DNA of 64,000 nucleotides from Rhodoferax sp. (GTDB lineage: Bacteria; Pseudomonadota; Gammaproteobacteria; Burkholderiales; Burkholderiaceae_C): NCBI GenBank assembly GCA_019449595.1, contig JAGRPL010000001.1:1-64000 (forward strand), read 5' to 3'. Positions within the stretch are counted from its first letter, which is position 1. The number at the start of each line of letters is the position of its first letter. The translations under genes and the position numbers were made by a program. This document shows, piece after piece, positions 21,795-30,301 of the stretch. Below the pieces are notes generated by a model. That model made no database searches. It was not told the origin of the DNA and was given only the letters and a program-made list of their open reading frames with translations.

Positions 21795-22388
21795 TCACGG
21801 CGGGGCTGCGGCGGCCAGGATGGCGGCCACCCGCTGCCGCAGCACGGGCAGCAGCTCCGCCTCAAACCACGGGTTGTGGCGCAGCCAGCCGTTGTTGCGC
21901 GGACTGGGATGCGGCAGCGGCACCACGGCGGGCCACTGGGTGCGCCAGGCCTGCACCGCCTGCGTCACCGACACCGCCGGACCGGGCCAGTGGTAGGCCA
22001 GCGCGTACTGGCCGATGGCCAGGGTGAGCTCCAGCCGCGGCAGCCCCTGCAGCACCCGGGCGCGCCACGTCCGCGCGCATTCCGGGCGCGGTGGCAGGTC
22101 GCCCGACGCCCCCGTTCCCGGGTAACAAAAACCCATGGGCACGATGGCCACCCGCGCCGGGTCGTAAAACACCTCGGGGGGCATGCCCAGCCAGTCGCGC
22201 AGGCGGTCGCCGCTGGCATCGCTGAACGGAACGCCGCTGGCATGCACCTTGCGCCCCGGCGCCTGCCCCGCAATCAGGATGCGCGCACTGGAACACGCCT
22301 GCAGCACCGGGCGCGGGCCCAGCGGCAGGTGGGGCGCGCACAGCGTGCACTGGCGCACCTCGGCCAGCAGGGCGGTCAGCCCTGCCAC
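21795..22388 (-). CDS. Uracil-DNA glycosylase family protein
   Basis: 197 residues of the UDG superfamily. Motif A is LIAGQAPGRKVHASGVPFSDASG and motif B is VPLPHPSPRNNGWLRHNPWF. A CTLC pair near the N-terminus resembles the first half of the iron-sulfur site of family 4 enzymes, but the later cysteines are not in the usual arrangement, so cluster binding is uncertain. It presumably removes uracil or related lesions from DNA; catalytic activity is inferred. Start is taken as GTG at 22388. Tail-to-tail with the EAL gene, 13 bases apart. Confidence 0.82.
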   Translation of the reverse strand: MAGLTALLAEVRQCTLCAPHLPLGPRPVLQACSSARILIAGQAPGRKVHASGVPFSDASGDRLRDWLGMPPEVFYDPARVAIVPMGFCYPGTGASGDLPPRPECARTWRARVLQGLPRLELTLAIGQYALAYHWPGPAVSVTQAVQAWRTQWPAVVPLPHPSPRNNGWLRHNPWFEAELLPVLRQRVAAILAAAAPP

Positions 22389-22399
22389 GCACCACCCGT

Positions 22400-22428
22400 G
22401 CTACTGTTTTTATAGCGCATCACGCAAT
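22400..22428 (+). repeat. Partial dispersed repeat at the 3' end of yihY
   Basis: GCTACTGTTTTTATAGC followed by CATCACGCAAT matches the first half of the family in length and box order. Read on the minus strand it supplies the last codons of yihY (about LRDAL) and its TAA stop. Confidence 0.55.
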
Positions 22429-23627
22429 GAAGTCGCCGGCCAGTTGCCGGTTTTCCAGAATTTTTCGGTCACCGCATTGCGCGCCAGCAGCAGGGTCTGC
22501 ACCAGCGGCTCCAGCGGTGTGCGCTGCGGGTCGATCAACAGCACGAAGCGGGCTTCCGGACCGGGTTCGGTGGCCGTGCTGAGCTGGCCCATCCAGTCCA
22601 GGGCCATCAGCGCCTCCAGCACCGGTTCCAGCCGCAGTGCATCCACCTGCAATGCCGCGCACAGCTGCCCCAGCGTCAGCCCTTTCTCGCCGCGCTGGCG
22701 CCCGCCGTCGAGCGCGCGCAGGACCTCCAGCGCCAGCTGGAATGGGCCGCCCTGCGTCAGGCGGCGCCGCAGGCCGCCGTCGATCAGGCTCGGCAGATAG
22801 GCCGTCAGCGCCGCGCCCAGCAGCACAATGACCCAGGCCACGTAGATCCAGACCAGCAGGATCGGCACCGTGGCAAACGCCCCGTACACCACCGAGTAGG
22901 TTGGCACCGAGCTGAGGTAGACGGCCAGCGCCTTCTTGGCCAGCTCCATGCCGGTGGACACGAAAAAGCCGCCCATCCAGGCGTGGCCCCAGCGCACAGT
23001 GGTATTGGGTACATAGCGGAACATGGCCGCCATGCCCGCAGCCACCAGCACGTACTGCAGCACGTTGAGCACCAGCGCCACGCCCCCGGGCAAGGCCCCT
23101 ACCAGACCTTTGGAAGCCGACAGCGCGTACGACGTCATGCTCAGGCTCACCCCCAGCAGCAGAGGCCCCAGTGTGAGGGCCGCCCAGTAGATCAGCACGC
23201 GCTGGGCAAACGGGCGCGGCTTGCGCACGCGCCAGATGCTGTTGAGCGTGCGGTCAATGGTGAAGATCAGCGCCAGCGCCGTGCCCAACAGGGCCCCCAG
23301 GCCCACCGCGCCCAGCCGGCTGGCCTGGCCTGCAAACTGGTTGAGGTAGCCCAGCACCTGGCGCGCAATGTTGTCGGGCACCAGGCTCTGGATCAGCCAC
23401 TTCTGCAGCACGTCCTGGAACTTGGCGAACATGGGAAAGGCCGTGAACACCGCCAGCGCCAGCGTGATGAAGGGCACCAGGGCAATGGTGGTGGTGAAGG
23501 TCAGGCTGCTGGCGGTCAGGCCCAGCCGGTCTTCGCGGAAGCGCTCGCGCAGGGTCTGCAGCGCGTGAAACCATGGCACATGGACGACATCCTGCAGCCA
23601 GCCCTGTAAACGTTGTAGGAATTGCAT
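22410..23627 (-). CDS. yihY: YihY/BrkB-family inner-membrane protein
   Basis: 405-residue membrane protein of the YihY family (formerly annotated ribonuclease BN). Family blocks are RFREDRLGLTASSLTFTTTIALVP, FTIDRTLNSIWRVRKPR and WMGGFFVSTGMELAKKALAVYL, spread over about six transmembrane helices. The last 100 residues form a soluble cytoplasmic winged-helix-like tail. The function is not established. The final residues and stop lie in a repeat fragment. Divergent from the DUF2069 gene, starts 21 bases apart. Confidence 0.92.
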   Translation of the reverse strand: MQFLQRLQGWLQDVVHVPWFHALQTLRERFREDRLGLTASSLTFTTTIALVPFITLALAVFTAFPMFAKFQDVLQKWLIQSLVPDNIARQVLGYLNQFAGQASRLGAVGLGALLGTALALIFTIDRTLNSIWRVRKPRPFAQRVLIYWAALTLGPLLLGVSLSMTSYALSASKGLVGALPGGVALVLNVLQYVLVAAGMAAMFRYVPNTTVRWGHAWMGGFFVSTGMELAKKALAVYLSSVPTYSVVYGAFATVPILLVWIYVAWVIVLLGAALTAYLPSLIDGGLRRRLTQGGPFQLALEVLRALDGGRQRGEKGLTLGQLCAALQVDALRLEPVLEALMALDWMGQLSTATEPGPEARFVLLIDPQRTPLEPLVQTLLLARNAVTEKFWKTGNWPATSLRDAL

Positions 23628-23648
23628 GGCCGCTATGATGCCACCGAC

Positions 23649-24047
23649 ATGAACACACCGATCCACACCGTCCAACGCTCCCGCTGGCTCGCCGTCGCCA
23701 GCCTTCTGGGCCTGATTCTGCTGGCCCTGGGCTGGGAGCTGTACTGGGCGCCACTGCGCCCGGGCGGCTCGTGGCTGGCGCTCAAGGCGCTGCCACTGTG
23801 CGTGCCGCTGGCCGGCCTGCTGAAGAACCGCCTCTACACCTACCGCTGGGTCAGCCTGCTGGTGTGGCTGTATTTCATCGAGGGCGTGGTGCGCGCCTGG
23901 AGCGACAAGGCGCCGGGCAACGCCCTGGCGCTGCTCGAAATCGCGCTGTGCCTGCTGCTGTTCACGGCTTGCGTCTGGCACGTGCGCACCCGCCTGGGGA
24001 GCCGCAAGCACCCCCGTTCCCCAGAGACCCCGCTTCCCGCACCATGA
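23649..24047 (+). CDS. DUF2069 membrane protein
   Basis: 132-residue membrane protein of the DUF2069 family with about four hydrophobic helices (SLLGLILLALGWELYWAP, LPLCVPLAGLLKNRLYTYRW, LALLEIALCLLLFTACVW). The YTYRWVSLLVWLYFIEGVVRA stretch is the conserved core. No function is known. Its stop overlaps the next start as ATGA, so translation of the FAD enzyme is probably coupled to it. Confidence 0.85.
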   Translation: MNTPIHTVQRSRWLAVASLLGLILLALGWELYWAPLRPGGSWLALKALPLCVPLAGLLKNRLYTYRWVSLLVWLYFIEGVVRAWSDKAPGNALALLEIALCLLLFTACVWHVRTRLGSRKHPRSPETPLPAP

Positions 24048-25471
24048 CCACACCCCACCCCGTCCTTGAAGCGCTGCGCCAGATCGTGGGCGCGGCCAAC
24101 GTGTTGACCGAGGGCGACCTCAGCGCCTGGGAGCTGGACTGGCGCAAGCGCGTGCACGGGCGCGCACTGGCCGTGGTGCGCCCGGCCTCCACGGCGGAAG
24201 TGGCCGCCGTGGTGAAAGCCTGCGCGCAGGCTGGCGTGAGCATGGTGCCCCAGGGCGGCAACACCGGCATGGTGGTGGGCTCCACCCCCGACACCAGCGG
24301 CACCCAGGTGGTGCTGAGCCTGCAGCGCATGAACCAGGTGCGCGTACTCGACGGCGCCAACCTCACCGTCACCGTGGATGCCGGCTGCGTGCTGCAAAGC
24401 CTGCAGGAAGCCTGCGAGCGGGCCGGCTTTCTGTTCCCCCTGAGCCTGGCCTCCGAAGGCAGCTGCACCATTGGCGGCAACCTGGGGACGAACGCGGGCG
24501 GCACGCAGGTGGTGCGCTACGGCAACACGCGCGAGCTGTGCCTGGGCCTAGAGGTGGTCACGCCCCAGGGCGACATCTGGGACGGCCTGACCGGCCTGCG
24601 CAAGGACAACACCGGCTACGACCTGCGCCACCTGATGATCGGCTCCGAGGGCACGCTGGGCGTCATCACCGCCGCCACCATGAAGCTCTACCCGCTGCCC
24701 GTCTCGCAGCTCACCGCGTTTGCCGCCGTACCTTCGCTGGAAGCGGCGGTGGAGTTGCTGGGCCTGGCGCACCGGCACCTGAGCGCCGGCCTGACCGGCT
24801 TCGAGGTGATGGGCCGGTTCGCCCTGAGCCTGGTGACCCGGCACTTCCCGCAAATCAAGGTGCCGTTCCAGGACAGGGACTGCCCCTACTGCGTGGTGCT
24901 GGAAAACTCCGACCAGGAGTCCGAAACCCATGCCCGCGAGCGCTTCGAGCGCCTGCTGGAAGCCGCCCTGGAGCAGGGCTGCGTGCTGGATGCCGTGGTG
25001 GCCGAGAGCATCACCCAGGCGCGCCAGCTCTGGCACATCCGCGAGAGCATTCCGCTGGCGCAGGCGCAAGAGGGGCTCAACATCAAGCACGACATCTCGA
25101 TTGCCGTCTCGCGCATCCCCGAATTCGTGCGCAGCACCGATGCCCTGCTGGCGCAGCAGTTCCCCGGCGCGCGCCTGGTCAACTACGGCCACTTGGGCGA
25201 CGGCAACCTGCACTACAACGTGCAGGCCCCCGAAGGCAGCGACGCCGAAGCCTTCCTGAAAAACCAGGAGGGCGCCGTCAATGCCCTGGTGTACGAACGG
25301 GTGGACCAGTTCCGCGGCTCGATCTCGGCCGAACACGGCATTGGCAGCCTCAAGCGCGGCGAGCTGCAGCACCACAAGTCACCCGTGGCGCTGTGCATGA
25401 TGCGCGCCATCAAGCAGGCGCTGGACCCGCACAACCGCATGAATCCGAACCGGGTGCTATCAATTGAATAG
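24044..25471 (+). CDS. FAD-linked oxidase of the D-lactate / D-2-hydroxyglutarate dehydrogenase type
   Basis: 475 residues. The N-terminal PCMH FAD-binding domain (about 40-220) shows MVPQGGNTGMVVGSTP, GCTIGGNLGTNAGG with the flanking SEGS, and IGSEGTLGVIT. The C-terminal FAD-oxidase domain contains NYGHLGDGNLHYNVQ (metal-site histidines) and SISAEHGIGSLKRGEL. It most likely oxidises a D-2-hydroxyacid and passes electrons to a flavoprotein or quinone, possibly to the ETF/ETF-QO system; the exact substrate is not readable. The last codons and stop (LSIE-TAG) fall inside a dispersed repeat copy. Confidence 0.92.
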   Translation: MTTPHPVLEALRQIVGAANVLTEGDLSAWELDWRKRVHGRALAVVRPASTAEVAAVVKACAQAGVSMVPQGGNTGMVVGSTPDTSGTQVVLSLQRMNQVRVLDGANLTVTVDAGCVLQSLQEACERAGFLFPLSLASEGSCTIGGNLGTNAGGTQVVRYGNTRELCLGLEVVTPQGDIWDGLTGLRKDNTGYDLRHLMIGSEGTLGVITAATMKLYPLPVSQLTAFAAVPSLEAAVELLGLAHRHLSAGLTGFEVMGRFALSLVTRHFPQIKVPFQDRDCPYCVVLENSDQESETHARERFERLLEAALEQGCVLDAVVAESITQARQLWHIRESIPLAQAQEGLNIKHDISIAVSRIPEFVRSTDALLAQQFPGARLVNYGHLGDGNLHYNVQAPEGSDAEAFLKNQEGAVNALVYERVDQFRGSISAEHGIGSLKRGELQHHKSPVALCMMRAIKQALDPHNRMNPNRVLSIE

Positions 25472-25509
25472 CTGTCTGCGCAGTATCTGCGGCGTCCGGC
25501 AACCAAAAA
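25456..25509 (+). repeat. Dispersed repeat copy supplying the stop codon of the FAD oxidase gene
   Basis: Full 54-bp copy: GCTATCAATTGAATAGC palindrome, TGTCTGCGCAG box, GCGGCG and an AACCAAAAA end. The gene's final codons CTA-TCA-ATT-GAA-TAG are bases 2-16 of the element. The following small gene starts ten bases after it. Confidence 0.8.
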
Positions 25510-25518
25510 GGCACTGAA

Positions 25519-25932
25519 ATGACCCTGCTTCGCCTACTCTGTTGTGTGGCCCTCGCACTACTGGCCGGCGGCGCCGCCGCGCAGCAACAGCCGTGGTCCT
25601 TCGTGCAGGCGGCGGGCGGCCTGCGGCTGGGCAAACCGGTGCCCCGACCCACCGGCTGGGTACTTCCCGTGGACGCCGATGTCAGTGGCCTGAGCACCAT
25701 CACGGCACGCCCCACCGCCGTGAACCCGGCTCTGGTGTGCAGCGAAACGCGGGCGGCGCTGGAGGGGCAGGCGATCTACCTCACCCTCATCACCCGCAGT
25801 CCGGGCTCGGGCGGCGCATCCCGCTGCCCCCCCGTATTCATCGCCAACACGCTGGCCGGCCGGTACACCGTCTTCTACCGATTTGCCGGCGAGGCGCCTG
25901 TGCGGCTGGGCGAGGTGACGCTGTCGAAGTGA
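25519..25932 (+). CDS. Small secreted protein of unknown function
   Basis: 137 residues, not recognised. A signal peptide is clear (LLRLLCCVALALLAGGAAAQ), so the mature protein of about 115 residues should be periplasmic. It has two cysteines (VCSETR and SRCPPVF) that could form a disulfide and a repeating beta-type pattern ending GRYTVFYRFAGEAPVRLGEVTLSK, suggesting a small beta-sandwich. It sits just after the repeat element and converges on the malic enzyme gene. Confidence 0.65.
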   Translation: MTLLRLLCCVALALLAGGAAAQQQPWSFVQAAGGLRLGKPVPRPTGWVLPVDADVSGLSTITARPTAVNPALVCSETRAALEGQAIYLTLITRSPGSGGASRCPPVFIANTLAGRYTVFYRFAGEAPVRLGEVTLSK

Positions 25933-25962
25933 CCCGCCCCGCCTCCAGCGGCCGGCGCCGGA

Positions 25963-27309
25963 TCAGCCGTGTGCCAGCTTGCGCGCCAGGCGCTCCAGAC
26001 GCAGGCGGTAGGCCGCTGCGTCGTAGTGGTGGTTGCGCGCGTTGTCGCTGTCCACGGCCGCCTGGGCCACGCGGGACGCCACCGCCTGCAGCAGGCGCGG
26101 GTCCAGCAGCGTAGGCAGCAGCTTGTTGACGCCAAAGGCGCTGTCTTCACGGGCCAGGTCGGCCAGGGCGCGCACGGCGGCGGCCTTCATGGCCTCGTTG
26201 ATCTGCGGAGCGCCCACGTCCAGCGCGGCGCGGAACAGGTAGGGAAAGCACAGCGCGTTGTTGACCTGGTTGGGGTAGTCGGAACGGCCCGTGGCCACAA
26301 TGGCGTCGGCCGCCGCGGCATAGACCCGCTCGGGACGGATCTCCGGCTCGGGGTTGGACAGGCCAAACACCACCGGCTTGGCCGCCATGCTGCGCACCAT
26401 GTCTTCGCTGACCACACCGGGGCCCGAGAGCCCCAGGAACACGTCGGCCCCCATCAGGGCGTCGGCCAGGGTGCGCGCGGCGGTGTCGCGCGCCCAGGCA
26501 GCCTTCTCGCCGTCGTCACCCGGTGCGCCGCGGCCCTTGTAGATGACGCCCTTGGAGTCGCACACCAGCACATGGGCCGGGTTCAGGCCCAGGCTCAGCA
26601 ACTGCTCCAGGCAGGCATTGGCGGCGGCGCCAGCGCCGCTGCACACCAGGCGTACGTTTTCCAGCGCCTTGCCCTGCAGGTGCAGCGCGTTGAGCATGCC
26701 AGCGGCCACCACGATGGCCGTGCCATGCTGGTCGTCGTGGAACACGGGAATGGGCAGGCGCGCGCGCAGCGTGCGCTCAATCTCGAAACACTCAGGGGCC
26801 TTGATGTCTTCCAGGTTGATGCCGCCGAAAGTGGGGTGCAGGCTGGCGATGATGGCGATCAGCTTGGCCGGGTCGGTCTCGTCGATCTCGATGTCAAAGG
26901 CGTCGATGCCGGCAAAGCGCTTGAACAGCACCGCCTTGCCCTCCATGACGGGCTTGCCCGCCAGGGCGCCGATGTTGCCCAGGCCCAGCACGGCCGTGCC
27001 GTTGGTGATGACGGCCACCAGGTTGCCCTTGGCGGTGTATTCGTAGGCCAGCGTGGGGTCGCGCTCGATCTCCAGACAGGGCACGGCCACACCGGGGGAG
27101 TAGGCCAGGGACAGGTCGTCCATGCTGGCCACCGGCTTGGTCACGCTGATCTGGATCTTGCCGCCGATGTCGTCGTCGTTGCGGGGGCGGTGGTAGGCCA
27201 GCGCGGCCTCGGACAAGCGGTTTTCAGCCTCGGTAAGGGGCGACTGCTTCTTCTGCTGGTGTGTGCTGGCCGACGGACCGGCGTCCTTCTGGGGCGCATG
27301 TGGGAACAT
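25963..27309 (-). CDS. Malic enzyme, short form
   Basis: 448 residues; oxidatively decarboxylates malate to pyruvate, probably with NADP. The N-terminal domain shows SLAYSPGVAVPCLEI and VAVITNGTAVLGLGNIGAL, followed by FDIEIDETDP, INLEDIKAPECFEIE, the metal-binding PVFHDDQHGTAIVV and the nucleotide-binding CSGAGAAANACLE. Unlike MaeB of E. coli there is no C-terminal phosphotransacetylase domain; the protein ends after the NAD-binding domain. An AGGAAG site supports the ATG at 27309. Which cofactor it uses is inferred from the family, not visible. Confidence 0.92.
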   Translation of the reverse strand: MFPHAPQKDAGPSASTHQQKKQSPLTEAENRLSEAALAYHRPRNDDDIGGKIQISVTKPVASMDDLSLAYSPGVAVPCLEIERDPTLAYEYTAKGNLVAVITNGTAVLGLGNIGALAGKPVMEGKAVLFKRFAGIDAFDIEIDETDPAKLIAIIASLHPTFGGINLEDIKAPECFEIERTLRARLPIPVFHDDQHGTAIVVAAGMLNALHLQGKALENVRLVCSGAGAAANACLEQLLSLGLNPAHVLVCDSKGVIYKGRGAPGDDGEKAAWARDTAARTLADALMGADVFLGLSGPGVVSEDMVRSMAAKPVVFGLSNPEPEIRPERVYAAAADAIVATGRSDYPNQVNNALCFPYLFRAALDVGAPQINEAMKAAAVRALADLAREDSAFGVNKLLPTLLDPRLLQAVASRVAQAAVDSDNARNHHYDAAAYRLRLERLARKLAHG

Positions 27310-27443
27310 AGAGACGGACTTCCTGCTGCTTCTTGAATAAAATTTTCTTGTGTTCTCGCCCCGGACCTGCGTCCAGCGCAACCCGCCATTTTCTCGCAAA
27401 AACGGCTGCCCCTACAATTTGTGTAACCCAGGCGTCAATTGAC

Positions 27444-28280
27444 ATGACCACACCCCACCCCATCCGCTCCCAGTACGAAGACTTCATGCGCCACGTGTAC
27501 ACCACCGGCGTCACCAAGATGGACCGCACCGGCACCGGCACGCGCAGCGTGTTTGGTTACCAGATGCGCTTCGACCTGAATGAAGGCTTTCCGCTGGTGA
27601 CCACCAAGAAGGTGCACCTGCGCTCCATCATCCAGGAGCTGCTGTGGTTCCTGACGGGCTCCTCCAGCAACAACTGGCTCAAGGAGCGCGGCGTGACCAT
27701 CTGGGACGAATGGGCGCGCCCCGACGGCGACCTGGGCCCGGTCTACGGCGTGCAGTGGCGCAGCTGGCCCACGCCCGACGGCGGCCACATCGACCAGATT
27801 GCCGAGGTCGTCAAGACGCTCAGAAGCAACCCTGATTCGCGCCGCATCATCGTCAGCGCCTGGAACGTGGCTGACCTGGACAAGATGGCCCTCATGCCCT
27901 GCCATGCCTTCTTCCAGTTCTACGTGGCGCCCGCCACCGAGCCCGGCGGCAAGGGCAAACTGAGCTGCCAGCTGTACCAGCGCAGTGCCGACATCTTCCT
28001 GGGCGTGCCGTTCAACATCGCCAGCTATGCGCTGCTGACCCACATGGTGGCGCAGCAGTGCGACCTGGACGTGGGCGACTTCATCTGGACCGGCGGCGAC
28101 TGCCACATCTACAGCAACCACCACGAACAGGTGGAACTGCAGCTGAGCCGCGCACCCCTGGCCTACCCCACACTGCACATCAAGCGCAAGCCCGACTCCC
28201 TCTTCGACTACCAGTACGAAGATTTCGAGGTGCTGGGCTACGAAAGCCACCCCGCCATCAAGGCCCCGGTGGCGGTGTAG
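27444..28280 (+). CDS. thyA: Thymidylate synthase
   Basis: 278-residue folate-dependent enzyme methylating dUMP to dTMP. Family signatures are intact: [19 protein letters not shown], the [17 protein letters not shown] folate region, catalytic cysteine in [32 protein letters not shown] and [14 protein letters not shown] moderate-length insertion ([11 protein letters not shown]) precedes CQLYQRS. No clear ribosome-binding site precedes the ATG. folA follows after four bases, the usual coupling with the enzyme that regenerates its cofactor. Confidence 0.98.
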   Translation: MTTPHPIRSQYEDFMRHVYTTGVTKMDRTGTGTRSVFGYQMRFDLNEGFPLVTTKKVHLRSIIQELLWFLTGSSSNNWLKERGVTIWDEWARPDGDLGPVYGVQWRSWPTPDGGHIDQIAEVVKTLRSNPDSRRIIVSAWNVADLDKMALMPCHAFFQFYVAPATEPGGKGKLSCQLYQRSADIFLGVPFNIASYALLTHMVAQQCDLDVGDFIWTGGDCHIYSNHHEQVELQLSRAPLAYPTLHIKRKPDSLFDYQYEDFEVLGYESHPAIKAPVAV

Positions 28281-28284
28281 GCCC

Positions 28285-28785
28285 ATGCAGCTCCACCTCA
28301 TCTTCGCCAAGGCCCGCAACGGCGTCATCGGCAAGGACAACGCCCTGCCCTGGCATTTGCCCGAGGACCTGGCGCACTTCAAGCGCGTGACCATGGGCTG
28401 CCCGGTCATCATGGGCCGCAAGACCTGGGACTCGCTGCCGCCGAAATTCCGCCCCCTGCCGGGGCGCGCCAACATCGTGGTCACCCGCCAGGAAAACTGG
28501 CATGAAAACGGCGCACAGTCGGCACGCAGCATGCGTGAGGCGCTACAACTATGTGAGCAGCACGACAACGCCTGGGTGATTGGCGGCGCGCAGCTCTATG
28601 CGCTGGCGCTGCCCCTGGCCGACACCGCCGTGGTGACCGAGATCGACGCCGATTTTGACGGCGACGCCCATGCCCCCGCTTTCGGGCCTGGCTGGACCGA
28701 GGTGGCACGCGAGCCCCACGTCACCGCCAGCGGCCTTGCCTTCAGCTTTGTTACCTACCAGCATTTGAAACCCCAAGGAAATTGA
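28285..28785 (+). CDS. folA: Dihydrofolate reductase
   Basis: 166 residues; reduces dihydrofolate produced by ThyA back to tetrahydrofolate with NADPH. LIFAKARNGVIGKDNALPWHLPEDLAHFK, MGRKTWDSLPPKFRPLPGR and WVIGGAQLYALAL are the family hallmarks, with the catalytic acidic residue in the LPEDL segment. Length is normal. It lies between thyA (4-base gap) and the DUF4337 gene (1-base gap), so these three genes are probably one operon. Confidence 0.98.
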   Translation: MQLHLIFAKARNGVIGKDNALPWHLPEDLAHFKRVTMGCPVIMGRKTWDSLPPKFRPLPGRANIVVTRQENWHENGAQSARSMREALQLCEQHDNAWVIGGAQLYALALPLADTAVVTEIDADFDGDAHAPAFGPGWTEVAREPHVTASGLAFSFVTYQHLKPQGN

Positions 28786-28786
28786 C

Positions 28787-29392
28787 ATGTCAGGACACGG
28801 ATTCCACGTACACGGCCCCCACGACCACGCGCTGGAGCACGCGGCCCAGGGCGGCGGCGACCATGGACACGGACACGGCGAAGACGCCAAGATGACCAAC
28901 CAGATCGCGCTGTTCACCGCCATCATCGCCACGGTGGGCGCCCTTTTCGGCTACATGGGCGGCGCCACGCAGGCCAACGCCGGGCTGTACAAGAACAACG
29001 CGGCCATCAAGAAAACCGAAGCCTCCAACCAGTGGAACTACTTCCAGTCCAAGAGCACCAAGCAGTCGCTGGCCGAAATGAGCCGCGACCTCGCCCCCAA
29101 GGAAGACGACAAGGCCAAGTACCAGGCCAAGGTGGACCGCTACGAGAAGGAAAAGAACGAGATCAAGGCCGTGGCCGACAAGCTCGAAGCCGAGGCCACC
29201 GAATGGGACCACCAGAGTGACGCGCAGATGCACCAGCACCACCGCTGGGCGCAGTCCACCACCGTGCTGCAGGTCGCCATTGCACTGGCGGCCATCGCCC
29301 TGCTGACCAAGAAGAAATGGCTGGAGTACGCCATGTTCGGCGCTGGCGGCATTGGCGTGGCCGTGGGCGCGCTGGCTCTGCTCCACATTTGA
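28787..29392 (+). CDS. DUF4337 family membrane protein with a histidine-rich N-terminus
   Basis: 201 residues. The first 34 residues hold about ten histidines (GHGFHVHGPHDHALEHAA, GDHGHGHG), which could bind metal. Next come a hydrophobic segment (IALFTAIIATVGALFGYMGG), a charged coiled-coil region of about 90 residues (DDKAKYQAKVDRYEKEKNEI) and two C-terminal helices. The core fits the DUF4337 family, which has no known function. It begins one base after folA. Its TGA stop lies in a fragment of the dispersed repeat, immediately followed by a TAG. Confidence 0.82.
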   Translation: MSGHGFHVHGPHDHALEHAAQGGGDHGHGHGEDAKMTNQIALFTAIIATVGALFGYMGGATQANAGLYKNNAAIKKTEASNQWNYFQSKSTKQSLAEMSRDLAPKEDDKAKYQAKVDRYEKEKNEIKAVADKLEAEATEWDHQSDAQMHQHHRWAQSTTVLQVAIALAAIALLTKKKWLEYAMFGAGGIGVAVGALALLHI

Positions 29393-29415
29393 TAGCAATC
29401 TGCGCAGATTCCACA
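29388..29415 (+). repeat. Partial dispersed repeat at the end of the DUF4337 gene
   Basis: TTTGATAGCAATCTGCGCAG matches the middle of the family and contains the 14-bp palindrome AATCTGCGCAGATT. It provides the TGA stop of the upstream gene, with an adjoining TAG. The 5' and 3' ends of the element are missing. Confidence 0.55.
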
Positions 29416-29447
29416 CCCTTCCAAACCCGACACATCTGAGAAAACCC

Positions 29448-30242
29448 ATGCAGCTCGCCACCTGGAACGTCAACTCCCTCAGCGTACGCCTGCCCCAGGT
29501 GCTGGACTGGCTGGCCGCCAACCCGGTGGACGTGCTGGCCCTGCAGGAGCTGAAGATGACGGACGACAAGTTTCCGGCGGCGGCGATTGCGGCGGCGGGT
29601 TACTCTGCGCAGTGGTTCGGCCAGAAGACCTACAACGGCGTGGCCCTGCTCTCGCGCACGCCGGCCAGCGACGTGGTAAAGAACATTCCGGGGTTTGCCG
29701 ACGACATGTCCCGCGTCATTGCCGCCACCTACGCCCTGCCGGCGGCACCCGGTGGTGCGGCGCAAAGCATCCGGGTCATTGGTGCCTACTTTCCCAACGG
29801 CCAGGAACCCGGCAGCGACAAGTTCGAGTACAAGATGGAGTGGCTCAAGGGCCTGCGCCAGTGGGTGCAGGCTGAGCTGGCGGCACACCCCAACCTGGTG
29901 CTGATGGGCGACTACAACATCACCTTCGACGACCTGGATGTGTGGGACCCGGTGGGCCTGAAGGACACCATCCACTGCACGGAAGAAGAGCGCTACCACC
30001 TGCGCGCGCTTATCGCGCTGGGCCTGCACGACAGCCTGCGCCTGTTTGCGCAGCCCGAGAAAAGCTACTCGTGGTGGGACTACCGCGACTTTGCCTTCCG
30101 GCGCAACCGCGGCATGCGCATTGACCACATTCTGGTCAGCGATGCGCTCAAGGCCCGCGCCACGGCCTGCACCATCGACAAGACGCCGCGCAAGAACGAA
30201 CGCCCCAGCGACCATGCCCCGGTGGTCGTGACCCTCAGCTAA
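29448..30242 (+). CDS. xthA: Exodeoxyribonuclease III (AP endonuclease)
   Basis: 264 residues of the Xth/APE exonuclease-endonuclease-phosphatase family, cutting DNA at abasic sites and removing 3' blocks. Catalytic motifs: ATWNVNSL (Asn), LQELKM (Glu), GAYFPNGQ, GDYNIT (Asp/Asn), WWDYRDFAFRRNRGMRIDHIL and SDHAPVVV (Asp-His). Length is typical. It is the last gene of the thyA-folA-DUF4337-xthA run and converges on the alanine dehydrogenase gene. Confidence 0.97.
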   Translation: MQLATWNVNSLSVRLPQVLDWLAANPVDVLALQELKMTDDKFPAAAIAAAGYSAQWFGQKTYNGVALLSRTPASDVVKNIPGFADDMSRVIAATYALPAAPGGAAQSIRVIGAYFPNGQEPGSDKFEYKMEWLKGLRQWVQAELAAHPNLVLMGDYNITFDDLDVWDPVGLKDTIHCTEEERYHLRALIALGLHDSLRLFAQPEKSYSWWDYRDFAFRRNRGMRIDHILVSDALKARATACTIDKTPRKNERPSDHAPVVVTLS

Positions 30243-30299
30243 GCTATTAATTCAATAGCAGCGTACGCACCGTCCACGGTGCGTACCCGGTCATTTGCC
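30243..30299 (+). repeat. Dispersed repeat copy with a 10-bp perfect hairpin between xthA and ald
   Basis: Starts GCTATTAATTCAATAGC. Bases 30263-30286 then form a perfect stem, GTACGCACCG pairing with CGGTGCGTAC around TCCA, and the element ends with a CATTTG stretch. It begins directly after the xthA stop and ends at the ald stop, so it may act as a bidirectional transcript end, although no T-run follows. Confidence 0.7.
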
Positions 30300-30301
30300 A
30301 C

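Noticed and set aside
28540-28575. GCTACAACTATGTGAGCAGC in folA as a further copy of the dispersed repeat
   Set aside because: Only the first few bases match; the box order and palindrome are missing, and the protein segment fits the DHFR family.
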